Below the pieces are notes generated by a model. That model was given only the letters and a program-made list of their open reading frames with translations, had not been told where the DNA came from and searched no databases. Shown one piece after another: positions 16,874 to 23,398 of a DNA stretch of 39,973 nt. The stretch is from a virus, in IMG/VR virus record IMGVR_UViG_3300025732_000094, positions 1 through 39,973 of that record, one strand, 5' to 3'. Both the position numbers and the translations under genes were made by a program. Numbering within the stretch: position 1 is the first letter of the stretch; every line of letters begins with the position of its first letter.

Positions 16874-17096
16874 TGACGAACGCGAAGCGCAAGTCATAGC
16901 AGATTCAGTAATTGCAAATGCAGATCCTAATCTGTATGAGGGATTGCTTGATTCCTTTTACGATGAGTACGCAGACGTAGAGGAAATCATGGAGGACGAC
17001 AACAATTGGGGCGAGAAGATGCCCAAGTTCAAGGCTGCATATAGCAGTGATGGTTCCATCATTGGCTATGAGGAAGAGATTGTAGACAAGTCTTGA
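16809..17096 (+). CDS. Hypothetical protein (95 aa)
   Basis: 95 residues (MKKFLVSVKVPSVSTSICVTANDEREAQ…), beta-rich at the start then acidic and helical. The frame overlaps the RlpA-like gene by 65 bases but has its own AGAAAGGA ribosome-binding site. This beta-alpha layout of a short phage protein resembles DpnD/PcfM-like small domains, but the match is weak. Function unknown. Confidence 0.65.
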   Translation: MKKFLVSVKVPSVSTSICVTANDEREAQVIADSVIANADPNLYEGLLDSFYDEYADVEEIMEDDNNWGEKMPKFKAAYSSDGSIIGYEEEIVDKS

Positions 17097-17179
17097 CGCG
17101 GGGCGATCAAGCCTATACAATTGGGGCAACAGTGGTGATGATCGCCTTGCTGTTGTACCTGCAGATATGTACAGGATAG
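17093..17179 (+). CDS. Possible membrane mini-protein (28 aa, TTG start)
   Basis: A TTG overlapping the previous stop (TTGA) opens a 28-codon frame (MTRGDQAYTIGATVVMIALL…) with one hydrophobic segment over residues 10-25. Support is limited to coupling, the hydrophobic profile and the filling of a 90-base gap. Confidence 0.35.
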   Translation: MTRGDQAYTIGATVVMIALLLYLQICTG

Positions 17180-17191
17180 GAGGACATATGA
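17174..17191 (+). repeat. 18-bp translation-initiation module, copy 2
   Basis: Exact repeat of 15994-16011 (GGATAGGAGGACATATGA), again joining a stop codon, AGGAGG and an ATG. Confidence 0.65.
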
Positions 17192-17469
17192 CGTTTGATC
17201 CATTAGCATACACATACCAAGGACAATACTATTGCACCACCTGCGGTGAGGCGCTGCCTGACGACGGTGAATTGCAGCCAGTATTTGGATACCATTGGAG
17301 CGAGATGGCTGAAGCCAACCCGCATGGTGAGTTGTGTACTGAATGCAACACCGTTCTAATTGAGGGATGGTGTGAGGCGGCAGACGCAGGCAATATAGGC
17401 AATGGCTTCTGTGGCGATTGCGATTTGAGTGGACGCGTAAGTCTGGAGGATCAGTATGAAGATCAATAG
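17188..17469 (+). CDS. Zinc-ribbon hypothetical protein (93 aa)
   Basis: 93 residues from the ATG at 17188 behind AGGAGG. It has CTTCGEALPDDGE, then CTEC and CGDC knuckles, eight or more Cys in total, and is strongly acidic. The first and second CxxC could form a ribbon with the third as a second site. It overlaps the next gene by 14 bases. Target unknown. Confidence 0.65.
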   Translation: MTFDPLAYTYQGQYYCTTCGEALPDDGELQPVFGYHWSEMAEANPHGELCTECNTVLIEGWCEAADAGNIGNGFCGDCDLSGRVSLEDQYEDQ

Positions 17470-17887
17470 TATTACTCTCACGAACGAGGACGCTGCCGAC
17501 ATTGTACACTGTGCAGTTGAGGGCGGCACTAACTATTGGGCAGAGGTACGCAATTACAATTGGAAGGACTGGTACGAGAAGGATCCGCTACGATCAACGC
17601 CTCGCTATGATGGCGAGCGTATCAAGTTGGATCTACCAGAGGACTATGTATTTGTAGAGATGCGTGAGGATGACGAGCAGGTAGAACCAGAGAGGGCTAT
17701 CAACTCGTGGGTTCCAATTACGCGTAAGAATTTGGAGAAGGGTGTGATCTATCTTATTGAGAACATGCCGCACCTAATTCATGGCGTATCAAATCGTGGC
17801 GAAGGAGACATTGAGTTTGACTTTGATGGCACGTCATGCGACGTGATTATCCAGTACGCAATGTTTGAGGAGGTCATCTATGGATGA
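17456..17887 (+). CDS. Hypothetical protein (143 aa)
   Basis: 143 residues, acidic, with a conserved-looking core (ITLTNEDAADIVHCAVEGGTNYWAEVRNYNWKDWYEKDP) that is familiar from hypothetical proteins of many phages of aquatic bacteria, though no function is known. The second half (NLEKGVIYLIENMPHLIHGVSNRGEGDIEFDFDGTSCDVIIQYAMFEEVIYG) is an alpha/beta unit. A GGAGG site precedes the ATG. Confidence 0.7.
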   Translation: MKINSITLTNEDAADIVHCAVEGGTNYWAEVRNYNWKDWYEKDPLRSTPRYDGERIKLDLPEDYVFVEMREDDEQVEPERAINSWVPITRKNLEKGVIYLIENMPHLIHGVSNRGEGDIEFDFDGTSCDVIIQYAMFEEVIYG

Positions 17888-18092
17888 GACGAAGTATATC
17901 AACGACGAGATGATTAAGCCACTGATCGGGTGGACTGTTGTCGGTGGCGTAATTGACAACAACGTCACGAAGGGATGGGGACAGGCGTTCCCTATCCTGA
18001 TACTTGAGCGAGAAGGCAAGCGTGTCTACGCCACAATTACGGCGGACGACGAATGGAATGAAGGCGGGAGGATCATGATTGATGCGGACTAA
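17880..18092 (+). CDS. Small hypothetical protein (70 aa)
   Basis: 70 residues from the ATG at 17880 behind GAGGAGG. A compact beta-rich protein (LIGWTVVGGVIDNNVTKGWGQAFPILILEREGKRVYATITADDEWNEGG) of a kind common in phages, possibly SH3-like. It overlaps upstream by 8 bases and downstream by 11. Function unknown. Confidence 0.65.
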   Translation: MDETKYINDEMIKPLIGWTVVGGVIDNNVTKGWGQAFPILILEREGKRVYATITADDEWNEGGRIMIDAD

Positions 18093-18357
18093 GAAGGTGG
18101 GAATTGCCTACCTTCCTGTGCTGTTGTCGCTCACATTTGAGGGCGACCCACTGGATGACACGAAGATGGCGGCTAAAGAAATAATGCTGTCAGTCTTTGA
18201 AGAGTTGCAGGGAATGCAGTATGAGGTCGGGAATGCGACGTTTGAATTCTATACACTAGACTGGTTGCCTGGTTCTTACATGGATCAGGTGCAAGAATTT
18301 GAAGTGGAGGATGATGTTGACGACGAAACTACGGAAGAAACTGAAGAGCCAAGTTAG
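18082..18357 (+). CDS. Acidic hypothetical protein (about 91 aa)
   Basis: Starts at the ATG at 18082, nine bases after GGGAGG; a TTG one codon earlier is also open. A small alpha/beta domain (VGIAYLPVLLSLTFEGDPLDDTKMAAKEIMLSVFEELQ) is followed by a very acidic tail (EFEVEDDVDDETTEETEEPS). Function unknown; the tail may mimic nucleic acid. Confidence 0.6.
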   Translation: MRTKKVGIAYLPVLLSLTFEGDPLDDTKMAAKEIMLSVFEELQGMQYEVGNATFEFYTLDWLPGSYMDQVQEFEVEDDVDDETTEETEEPS

Positions 18358-18778
18358 TCAAATGTCTGAGATGTTCGCGATAAGTATTGCGGAATGCTCA
18401 GTACATGGCGAAGGCAATCGGGAATGCGAATGCGGTACGCTTGCGTACCATTACGACTATCTCGTGAATGCATTACGCGCTACGGATGCACTACCTGTAG
18501 GCAAGAGTGGCAAGCAGTATTCGCGCAGACGTAAGTATCGCCCGATCCATGCAGCCCCACACTTTGCGAAGCCTGGGCTTGTCCAACAGGCGGACGAGTC
18601 CTACTTGAAGGCGCTTGACTTAGGTCATGATGTTGAGGTAATCTGGGATGACTCATGTTGTGCTGCGATGTACTGCAGTGAATGCGACACATGGGGATTC
18701 ACGATGTATGATTACCTTGATGACCCAGAGGGAGCCGTTGAGGAAGGAGAAATGTATCTGAAAGAATGTGGATCTTAG
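18314..18778 (+). CDS. Cys-rich hypothetical protein (about 154 aa)
   Basis: Open from several starts; the ATG at 18314 behind GGAGG is preferred, giving about 154 residues that overlap the previous gene by 44 bases. A start at MSEMF (18362) would remove the overlap but has no ribosome-binding site. It contains CSVHGEGNRECECG, a basic middle (KQYSRRRKYRPIHAA), and DDSCCAAMYCSECDTWG, a plausible zinc site. Last gene before the dnaB operon; function unknown. Confidence 0.6.
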   Translation: MLTTKLRKKLKSQVSQMSEMFAISIAECSVHGEGNRECECGTLAYHYDYLVNALRATDALPVGKSGKQYSRRRKYRPIHAAPHFAKPGLVQQADESYLKALDLGHDVEVIWDDSCCAAMYCSECDTWGFTMYDYLDDPEGAVEEGEMYLKECGS

Positions 18779-18780
18779 TA

Positions 18781-18804
18781 TATAATATTAGATCTATATA
18801 TAAT
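18781..18804 (+). promoter_or_regulatory. Possible promoter before dnaB
   Basis: The 39-base gap before dnaB is almost pure A/T with two TATAAT boxes (18781-18786 and 18799-18804), 14 and 33 bases upstream of the ATG. No convincing -35 is seen. It could give dnaB and the recombination genes their own start. Confidence 0.35.
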
Positions 18805-18817
18805 AGAAAGAGGACGT

Positions 18818-20086
18818 ATGAATCAAACACCACCGAGGTACGAACAGGCTGAGGAATCCGTTATTGGCAGTGTCCTGATTGATCAGGAATGCGTAGATGA
18901 TTGCATCTCCGTACTCACTTCCGATGACTTCTCCAAGCCAGAGCATGCCAAGATCTGGCGTGCTATTGAAGCGCTGCACAAGCGTAGTGCAGCAATAGAT
19001 ATCGTCACCGTTAACGAGGAATGTGGCGGCGACATGGGCAGCGCACTGTCTCTCCTAATTGAGAAGACACCTACGTCTGCCAACGTCGCAACATACGTCA
19101 AGATGGTGGACGAAGCGTCAGTCAACCGCACGATCATCAAGACCGCTGCCAAGATTGCAGAGATCGGGTATCAGAACATGACACCTGACGAGGCGATCAA
19201 TGCTGCGGAGCAGGCGATCATGCGCATCCGCAATGCGAAGGCGACGAATTCGTTTGCAAGTATGCAGACGCTTGTCAACAACGCATTGACCAAGGGTGAG
19301 GATGCTGCTGTTAAGGCAGGCATCAAGCCACTGGATGACTTGACTGGGGGCTGGCACAACTCTGACCTGATCATTGTTGCAGCACGTCCAAGCGTAGGTA
19401 AGACGGCACTCGCCGTCAACCTTGCGGTTGAGGCTGCGCTATGGCAGAAGAAGAGCGTGGCAATCTTCTCACTAGAAATGTCAGGCGAGCAGATTACTTC
19501 TCGCATGTTGGCAGACGAAGCGAAGATTGACATGAAGCGTATCAAGTCGGGCGACCTCACCATTGAGGAGCGTGCCAACCTGACCGCTGCTGCCGACCGT
19601 ATTGCCAAGGCAAGGATTTGGATTGACGACTCAGCGTCGTTGACACCATTGGATATCCGCTCTCGCTGCCGTAAGTTGCGGCGTGACGTAGGTCTGGACA
19701 TGGTGATCATTGATTACCTGCAGTTGTTGCAATCCAATCGTCAGTCGCATGATGCTAACCGCGTGATGGAAACGTCGGACATTAGCCGTAGCCTTAAGGC
19801 TGTGGCTCGTGAGTTCCACGTGCCTGTCATTGCGCTGTCGCAACTCAGTCGTCAGTCTGAGTATCGTGAGGGTGGCGAGCCTCGGCTCTCCGACCTGCGA
19901 GACAGCGGCTCTATTGAGCAGGATGCGGATATCGTACTTATGCTATGGCGACCGAAGACTTCTGAGGAAGAGACGTACTTTGATACGGTCAACTTCAAGG
20001 TAGCCAAGCATCGCAACGGACCTATCGGGGACTTCTCCCTGCTATTCAAGCGGGAGACAACATCATTCAGGGGGATGCATGAATAG
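18818..20086 (+). CDS. dnaB: Replicative DNA helicase, DnaB family
   Basis: 422 residues with both DnaB parts: an N-terminal helical domain (EESVIGSVLIDQECVDDCISVLTSDDFSKPEHAKIWRAIEAL) and a RecA-like motor with Walker A ARPSVGKT at about 189-196, FSLEMSGEQ near 217-225, Walker B VIIDYLQLL near 296-304 and the LSQLSRQ and SGSIEQDAD motifs later. It unwinds DNA ahead of the replisome as a hexamer. The phage encodes no recognisable primase, loader or polymerase, so it probably recruits host partners. It overlaps the downstream nuclease gene by 8 bases. Slightly shorter than bacterial DnaB (about 470), typical of phage copies. Confidence 0.97.
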   Translation: MNQTPPRYEQAEESVIGSVLIDQECVDDCISVLTSDDFSKPEHAKIWRAIEALHKRSAAIDIVTVNEECGGDMGSALSLLIEKTPTSANVATYVKMVDEASVNRTIIKTAAKIAEIGYQNMTPDEAINAAEQAIMRIRNAKATNSFASMQTLVNNALTKGEDAAVKAGIKPLDDLTGGWHNSDLIIVAARPSVGKTALAVNLAVEAALWQKKSVAIFSLEMSGEQITSRMLADEAKIDMKRIKSGDLTIEERANLTAAADRIAKARIWIDDSASLTPLDIRSRCRKLRRDVGLDMVIIDYLQLLQSNRQSHDANRVMETSDISRSLKAVAREFHVPVIALSQLSRQSEYREGGEPRLSDLRDSGSIEQDADIVLMLWRPKTSEEETYFDTVNFKVAKHRNGPIGDFSLLFKRETTSFRGMHE

Positions 20087-20759
20087 CATCAGCGACGCAA
20101 TGAACATGTCGCTGCGCAAGAAGCAGGAGGTGGGTCGCCCATCTCTTGCCTTCTGGCGTGGCTCGCTCATGGGCGGATGCCTACGAGCGCACTGGTACAA
20201 TAGCACTGGCGAGGAGGGGAAACCTTTTGATGATGCCACCCTGCGTCTCTTTGAGCGTGGGCATGTCGTCTCGGATACGGTGAACAAACTCCTCGCTAGT
20301 AGCCCAGCCTTCACATCATTTGAGTCAGAGGTTCCTGTAGCAATTGAACGCTACGATTTCGCTGGCAACATTGATGCGGTGGTTCAGTGGGCAGGCACAG
20401 GACACGTGGAAATCCTTGAGTACAAGAGTGTCAGGCAGAGGGCGCTCGCCTATCTCAAGGAGGTGAAGCCTGAGCATGCGATTCAGGCGGCGCTCTACTC
20501 CAACGGTCTGACCTTGCAGCGGGTAGCCCAACACAGGATCCCCGCTCGTGTGGTATACTTCTCTGCAGACGACCTTGAGACGAGGGAGTTCCTACTAGAG
20601 GATCACTGGTACGAGAGGGCGTGGCGTGTGCTAGAAGTGGCACATAAGTTTAAGGTGGCGAACAGGATTCCACCAAGGATTCCAGGCGCTACAGAAGGAC
20701 GCAAGTATCCATGTGGGTACTGCAACTATCAGGCGAAATGCCTAGGAGGACAATCATGA
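20079..20759 (+). CDS. PD-(D/E)XK nuclease, Cas4/AddB-like with Fe-S cluster Cys
   Basis: 226 residues with a PD-(D/E)XK core: His62 (RGHVV), Asp99 (GNIDAVV), Glu114-x-Lys116 (EILEYKSV) and Gln136 (HAIQAALYSNGL). One Cys near the N-terminus (Cys34) and three at the end (CGYCNYQAKC, Cys212, 215, 221) match the four ligands of the iron-sulphur cluster in Cas4/AddB/RecB-type nucleases. It would resect DNA ends to single strands. Placed between dnaB and the ERF annealing gene, it probably forms an exonuclease/annealase recombination pair with ERF. No cas1 or CRISPR array is present. Confidence 0.88.
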   Translation: MNSISDAMNMSLRKKQEVGRPSLAFWRGSLMGGCLRAHWYNSTGEEGKPFDDATLRLFERGHVVSDTVNKLLASSPAFTSFESEVPVAIERYDFAGNIDAVVQWAGTGHVEILEYKSVRQRALAYLKEVKPEHAIQAALYSNGLTLQRVAQHRIPARVVYFSADDLETREFLLEDHWYERAWRVLEVAHKFKVANRIPPRIPGATEGRKYPCGYCNYQAKCLGGQS

Positions 20760-21274
20760 CAGGATCACTCCATAAGAAACTGGCTGAGGTATTGACCGCA
20801 GTCGGATACATTGAGAAGGCGGGGACCAACGCTTCTCAGGGCTACAAGTATGTGATGGCTGCACAGGTAGCGGACAAGGTTCGCGACGAGTTTGCCAAGC
20901 GCAATCTCACCATGCTTCCGACAAACATTGAAGTCGTTGAGTCTGGTCTCACCCCAAGTCAGAAGCAGGTACTGACCACGCTACGAGTTACGTGGACAAT
21001 CACCGATGCTGACAGCAATAGCAGCATCTCGTTCCAGTCCGTCGGCTCTGGTTCCGACAGTACGGATAAGGCTGTGTACAAGGCAATGACAGGCGCACTT
21101 AAGTATGCGCTGCTCCTTGGATTCCTAATCCCAACTGGCGATGACCCTGAGCATGAGAGCGGCGACAAGGTTGTTGCCGATGCAGCCAAGCGGATCTTTA
21201 CAGAAGATCCAAAGGCAATCAGGACAGCAGAGAAGAAGGCGTTGGCATTTGATCCTAACGCCATTGAGTTCTAG
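20756..21274 (+). CDS. erf: ERF-family single-strand annealing protein
   Basis: About 172 residues from the ATG at 20756 behind AGGAGG, overlapping the previous stop (ATGA). The N-terminal half has the ERF core: KLAEVLTAVGYIEKAGTNASQGYKYVMAAQVADKVRDEFAKRNLTMLP, and then the conserved SVGSGSDSTDKAVYKAMTGALKYALLLGFLIPTGDDPE segment. ERF proteins anneal complementary single strands during phage recombination. It likely works with the adjacent nuclease and possibly the SSB-like protein. Confidence 0.92.
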   Translation: MTGSLHKKLAEVLTAVGYIEKAGTNASQGYKYVMAAQVADKVRDEFAKRNLTMLPTNIEVVESGLTPSQKQVLTTLRVTWTITDADSNSSISFQSVGSGSDSTDKAVYKAMTGALKYALLLGFLIPTGDDPEHESGDKVVADAAKRIFTEDPKAIRTAEKKALAFDPNAIEF

Positions 21275-21282
21275 GAGGTTAC

Positions 21283-21459
21283 ATGCCAGGTAAGAAGAAA
21301 AAGGTTTCACTAGTTGAAGGATATGCAGGAATGTTTGAGCGTTACAAGAACGCAAAGCAGAAGAGCAAGCACGAGAAGAGCGAGTCCAAGTCAGACATGG
21401 CTAAGGAATCTAAGCGAGAGAAGTTGCTTGCAAAGAAGAAGGGCAAAGGCAAGAAGTAA
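21283..21459 (+). CDS. Lysine-rich mini-protein (58 aa)
   Basis: 58 residues ([20 protein letters not shown]…), about 40 % Lys, behind AGGAGG. Only the first third looks folded; the rest is a charged helix or disordered. Its stop overlaps the next ATG by one base. Located in the recombination cassette, it may bind DNA. Confidence 0.65.
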   Translation: MPGKKKKVSLVEGYAGMFERYKNAKQKSKHEKSESKSDMAKESKREKLLAKKKGKGKK

Positions 21460-21620
21460 TGCCAATGAAGAAGGGGTCTTCTAAGAAGACCATCTCATTC
21501 AACATTAGTCGGGAGGTCAAGCGTGGTCACCCGATTAAGCAGGCAATTGCAATGGCATTGTCTGCAGCAGGTAAGTCTAAGCCTAAGAAGGCGAAGACTA
21601 AGAAGCGAGGAGGACGGTAA
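21459..21620 (+). CDS. Lysine-rich mini-protein, DUF6496-like (53 aa)
   Basis: 53 residues with basic ends and a central [21 protein letters not shown] motif that resembles the '(R/K)QAIAIALSEAGKS' core of DUF6496 proteins found in many phages; the match is from memory. Coupled to both neighbours by one-base TAATG overlaps. Likely DNA-binding; role unknown. Confidence 0.65.
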   Translation: MPMKKGSSKKTISFNISREVKRGHPIKQAIAMALSAAGKSKPKKAKTKKRGGR

Positions 21621-22006
21621 TGGATCGTATTGATATCTGGCTTTCAGACAAGAAGGCTCCGACCCGCAAGGTCACAAAGAACGGAACTAATGTCATGGAG
21701 TTCTATGGCTCATGGCAGACGGAAGCGTATGACGCATGGATTAGCGCTGGCAAGACTGGCGCTGCACCAGAGCGCTACGTGTATGTCAATGTCAGCGTCT
21801 TTGACGAAGGCTTGATGGCACATGTAGAAAAGGTATACGCCAAGGTCACTGGTTCTGAGACGCGAGACGCACGACCGCATGCTCACCTTGTGGGCAAGTG
21901 GCGACAGGGCGGTAGTCGCGAAGTGAATGGCAAGACATACGCTGACTTCACAGCCAACGAAGTCTCGCCACTTCTATACCATGCAAAGAGTTTCCCAAAT
22001 GGGTGA
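21620..22006 (+). CDS. SSB-like OB-fold protein (probable)
   Basis: 128 residues beginning [32 protein letters not shown]. The central and C-terminal pattern (YVYVNVSVFDEGLMAHVEKVYAKVTGSETRDARPHAHLVGKWRQG … GKTYADFTANEVSPL) resembles single-strand DNA-binding OB folds, in which a strand pair ends in a 'kxyadftaxEV' segment; the position next to ERF supports it. No acidic C-terminal tail is seen. Could instead be an unrelated beta-barrel. Confidence 0.55.
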   Translation: MDRIDIWLSDKKAPTRKVTKNGTNVMEFYGSWQTEAYDAWISAGKTGAAPERYVYVNVSVFDEGLMAHVEKVYAKVTGSETRDARPHAHLVGKWRQGGSREVNGKTYADFTANEVSPLLYHAKSFPNG

Positions 22007-22157
22007 GGTCATTGCGTCGCTATTTATTGGAGGTGTTGTCGGTGTTCTATTTGCGTTCGTTCATGTTCCAGTTCCAGCCCCGCCTACGGTTGCTGGAGTT
22101 GCTGGAATCCTTGGTCTTACACTGGGGTATGCGGCTATCGCGTCGTTAACTGCATAA
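21999..22157 (+). CDS. XapX-like membrane protein (52 aa)
   Basis: Starts at the ATG at 21999, overlapping the previous gene by 8 bases. Residues about 3-22 and 30-50 form two membrane segments around the signature VPVPAPPTVAGVAGILGLTLGY, which matches XapX-domain (DUF1427-like) proteins. Bacterial XapX proteins are small membrane proteins of unknown function. A phage copy in an early operon is unusual. Confidence 0.7.
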   Translation: MGEVIASLFIGGVVGVLFAFVHVPVPAPPTVAGVAGILGLTLGYAAIASLTA

Positions 22158-22483
22158 TGGATTCCCGCAAAGGACGGCTCAATCGTTCAAGAGGAATATC
22201 TTTTGAGCGAGAGATTGCGAAAGCAATCAAGGGCAGACGGACGGGAATGTATGGGGGGAAGGATGATGTAGCCAGTGATGATCTTGTCGCCCAGACGAAG
22301 GTAGGCAAGATGTTTCCAGAACGTATCTGGGACTGGCTCATCACCGTTCCTGCTAAAGCAGACCAGATCAAGAGCGTCATTATTGGTGACGCTCCTGGGG
22401 CTGGCACAAAGAGAAGGGTCATCATTGTGATGGACTTTGAGGATTTTAAAAGGAGATATCTAGATGCCACCAAAGAGGACTGA
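22157..22483 (+). CDS. Small PD-(D/E)XK-type nuclease (variant QxK)
   Basis: 108 residues with RGISFEREIAKAI (candidate Glu17/19), then ASDDLVAQTKVG where Asp41/42 and Gln46-x-Lys48 fit a PD-(D/E)XK core with Gln in place of Glu, as in some Holliday-junction resolvases and phage endonucleases. A C-terminal RRVIIVMDFEDFKRRY strand-helix completes the fold. A resolvase that trims branched DNA before packaging is the likely role; the first gene base overlaps the XapX stop. Confidence 0.65.
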   Translation: MDSRKGRLNRSRGISFEREIAKAIKGRRTGMYGGKDDVASDDLVAQTKVGKMFPERIWDWLITVPAKADQIKSVIIGDAPGAGTKRRVIIVMDFEDFKRRYLDATKED

Positions 22484-22652
22484 GATTGCAGAGGTATGCA
22501 CCGACTGGATGTACGCATTCCGTTACGCAATCCTTGTAATCGCAGAAGCAAAAGGTCTACCAATGGAAAAGGATACCAAGGTGGACGAAGCAACAGTTGA
22601 GCAGGCGCTGCGCGTAAGCGAAGCGACGCTTGGAAAGGTACGGTTTCCATAA
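22464..22652 (+). CDS. Small hypothetical protein (62 aa)
   Basis: 62 residues (MPPKRTEIAEVCTDWMYAFRYAILVIAEAKGLPMEKD…) with a central amphipathic helix, behind AAAAGGAG; a 20-base overlap with the nuclease gene. No domain recognised. Confidence 0.6.
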   Translation: MPPKRTEIAEVCTDWMYAFRYAILVIAEAKGLPMEKDTKVDEATVEQALRVSEATLGKVRFP

Positions 22653-22852
22653 TGGCAACCAACCCAGATAGTATTGAAGATAATCCAAACCCAATTAGGG
22701 TAGTGGTTAATAGTGTAGTGACAAAGGCACGAGGCTGGAGTCAGAGGATCTTGTTCGCAATAGCGACCGCAATCATTGCGACTGGTGCGTCACCGCTTGA
22801 CGCTATTGGTGCTGCACTCATGGTTCTTGTGATCTATGAGGTGCTTAAGTGA
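22652..22852 (+). CDS. Small two-helix membrane protein (66 aa)
   Basis: 66 residues; an N-terminal 30-residue hydrophilic part is followed by two hydrophobic segments (RILFAIATAIIATGA and AIGAALMVLVIYEVL) separated by a short SPLDA turn. It could be a holin-like pore or a host-membrane modifier. The stop overlaps the next GTG start (GTGA). Confidence 0.6.
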   Translation: MATNPDSIEDNPNPIRVVVNSVVTKARGWSQRILFAIATAIIATGASPLDAIGAALMVLVIYEVLK

Positions 22853-23202
22853 ATGTGAAGGAGTACCAAGAATTTGTGCGAGCAACAAGTGGAGCATACA
22901 GAGAACTGTCTTCGCGAGAAGGAAGAGTTGCTGCGGCTGCTCTGGGACTCGTTGGCGAGGCAGGGGAAACTAGTGAGGTCATCAAGAAGTGGCTCTTTCA
23001 CAGGCATCCCTATGACGCTAATGCCTTTATCAAAGAACTCGGAGACGTACTCTGGTATGTCACAGAACTATGCAATGCGACTGGCATCGCGCTTGAAGAA
23101 GTCCTTCAGGCTAACGTTGTCAAACTAAAGGCACGCTACCCAGATGGGTGGTCTGCAACGGATAGTATTACACGCAAGGACGAAAGTGTCCAAGGTGTCT
23201 AA
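22849..23202 (+). CDS. MazG-like nucleotide pyrophosphohydrolase
   Basis: 117 residues from a GTG at 22849. The metal-binding helices are present: GLVGEAGETSEVIKK with Glu37, Glu40 and Glu43, then KELGDVLWYVTELC with Glu63 and Asp66, the 'EAGE…E-x-x-D' signature. The length matches single-domain phage MazG-like enzymes, which hydrolyse (d)NTPs to monophosphates and may clean the nucleotide pool or affect alarmone signalling. Placed in the DNA-metabolism block. Confidence 0.9.
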   Translation: MNVKEYQEFVRATSGAYRELSSREGRVAAAALGLVGEAGETSEVIKKWLFHRHPYDANAFIKELGDVLWYVTELCNATGIALEEVLQANVVKLKARYPDGWSATDSITRKDESVQGV

Positions 23203-23398
23203 GTACGTCGGGAATATCCGACGTACTATTTCCAATCCATCTGAACCAACCTATAGAAAGGTCGTGGTCAAGATGCTTGAGGAACATCGCTTGCCGCGTG
23301 ATATCATTGGAGCAATCCATCTAGGGATGGAGATTGCGCTTGATGCTGTTGAGGCGGAAGCGAGGAAGGAGGACTTAAATGTCCAACGCACTAACTAG
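23195..23398 (+). CDS. Small hypothetical protein (about 67 aa, GTG start)
   Basis: Reading from GTG at 23195 (or 23186) gives about 67-70 residues: basic beginning (SKYVGNIRRTISNPSEPTYRKVVVKMLEEHRLPRDIIGAIHLGMEI) and an acidic end. The helical 'LPRDIIGAIHLGMEIALDAVEAEARK' resembles a small helical bundle. Both ends overlap neighbours, so translation is coupled. Function unknown. Confidence 0.55.
   Translation: MSKYVGNIRRTISNPSEPTYRKVVVKMLEEHRLPRDIIGAIHLGMEIALDAVEAEARKEDLNVQRTN

Noticed and set aside
20079-20759. Cas4 of a phage CRISPR system
   Set aside because: Motifs fit Cas4/AddB nucleases, but no cas1, cas2 or array occurs in the window, and the neighbour is ERF.
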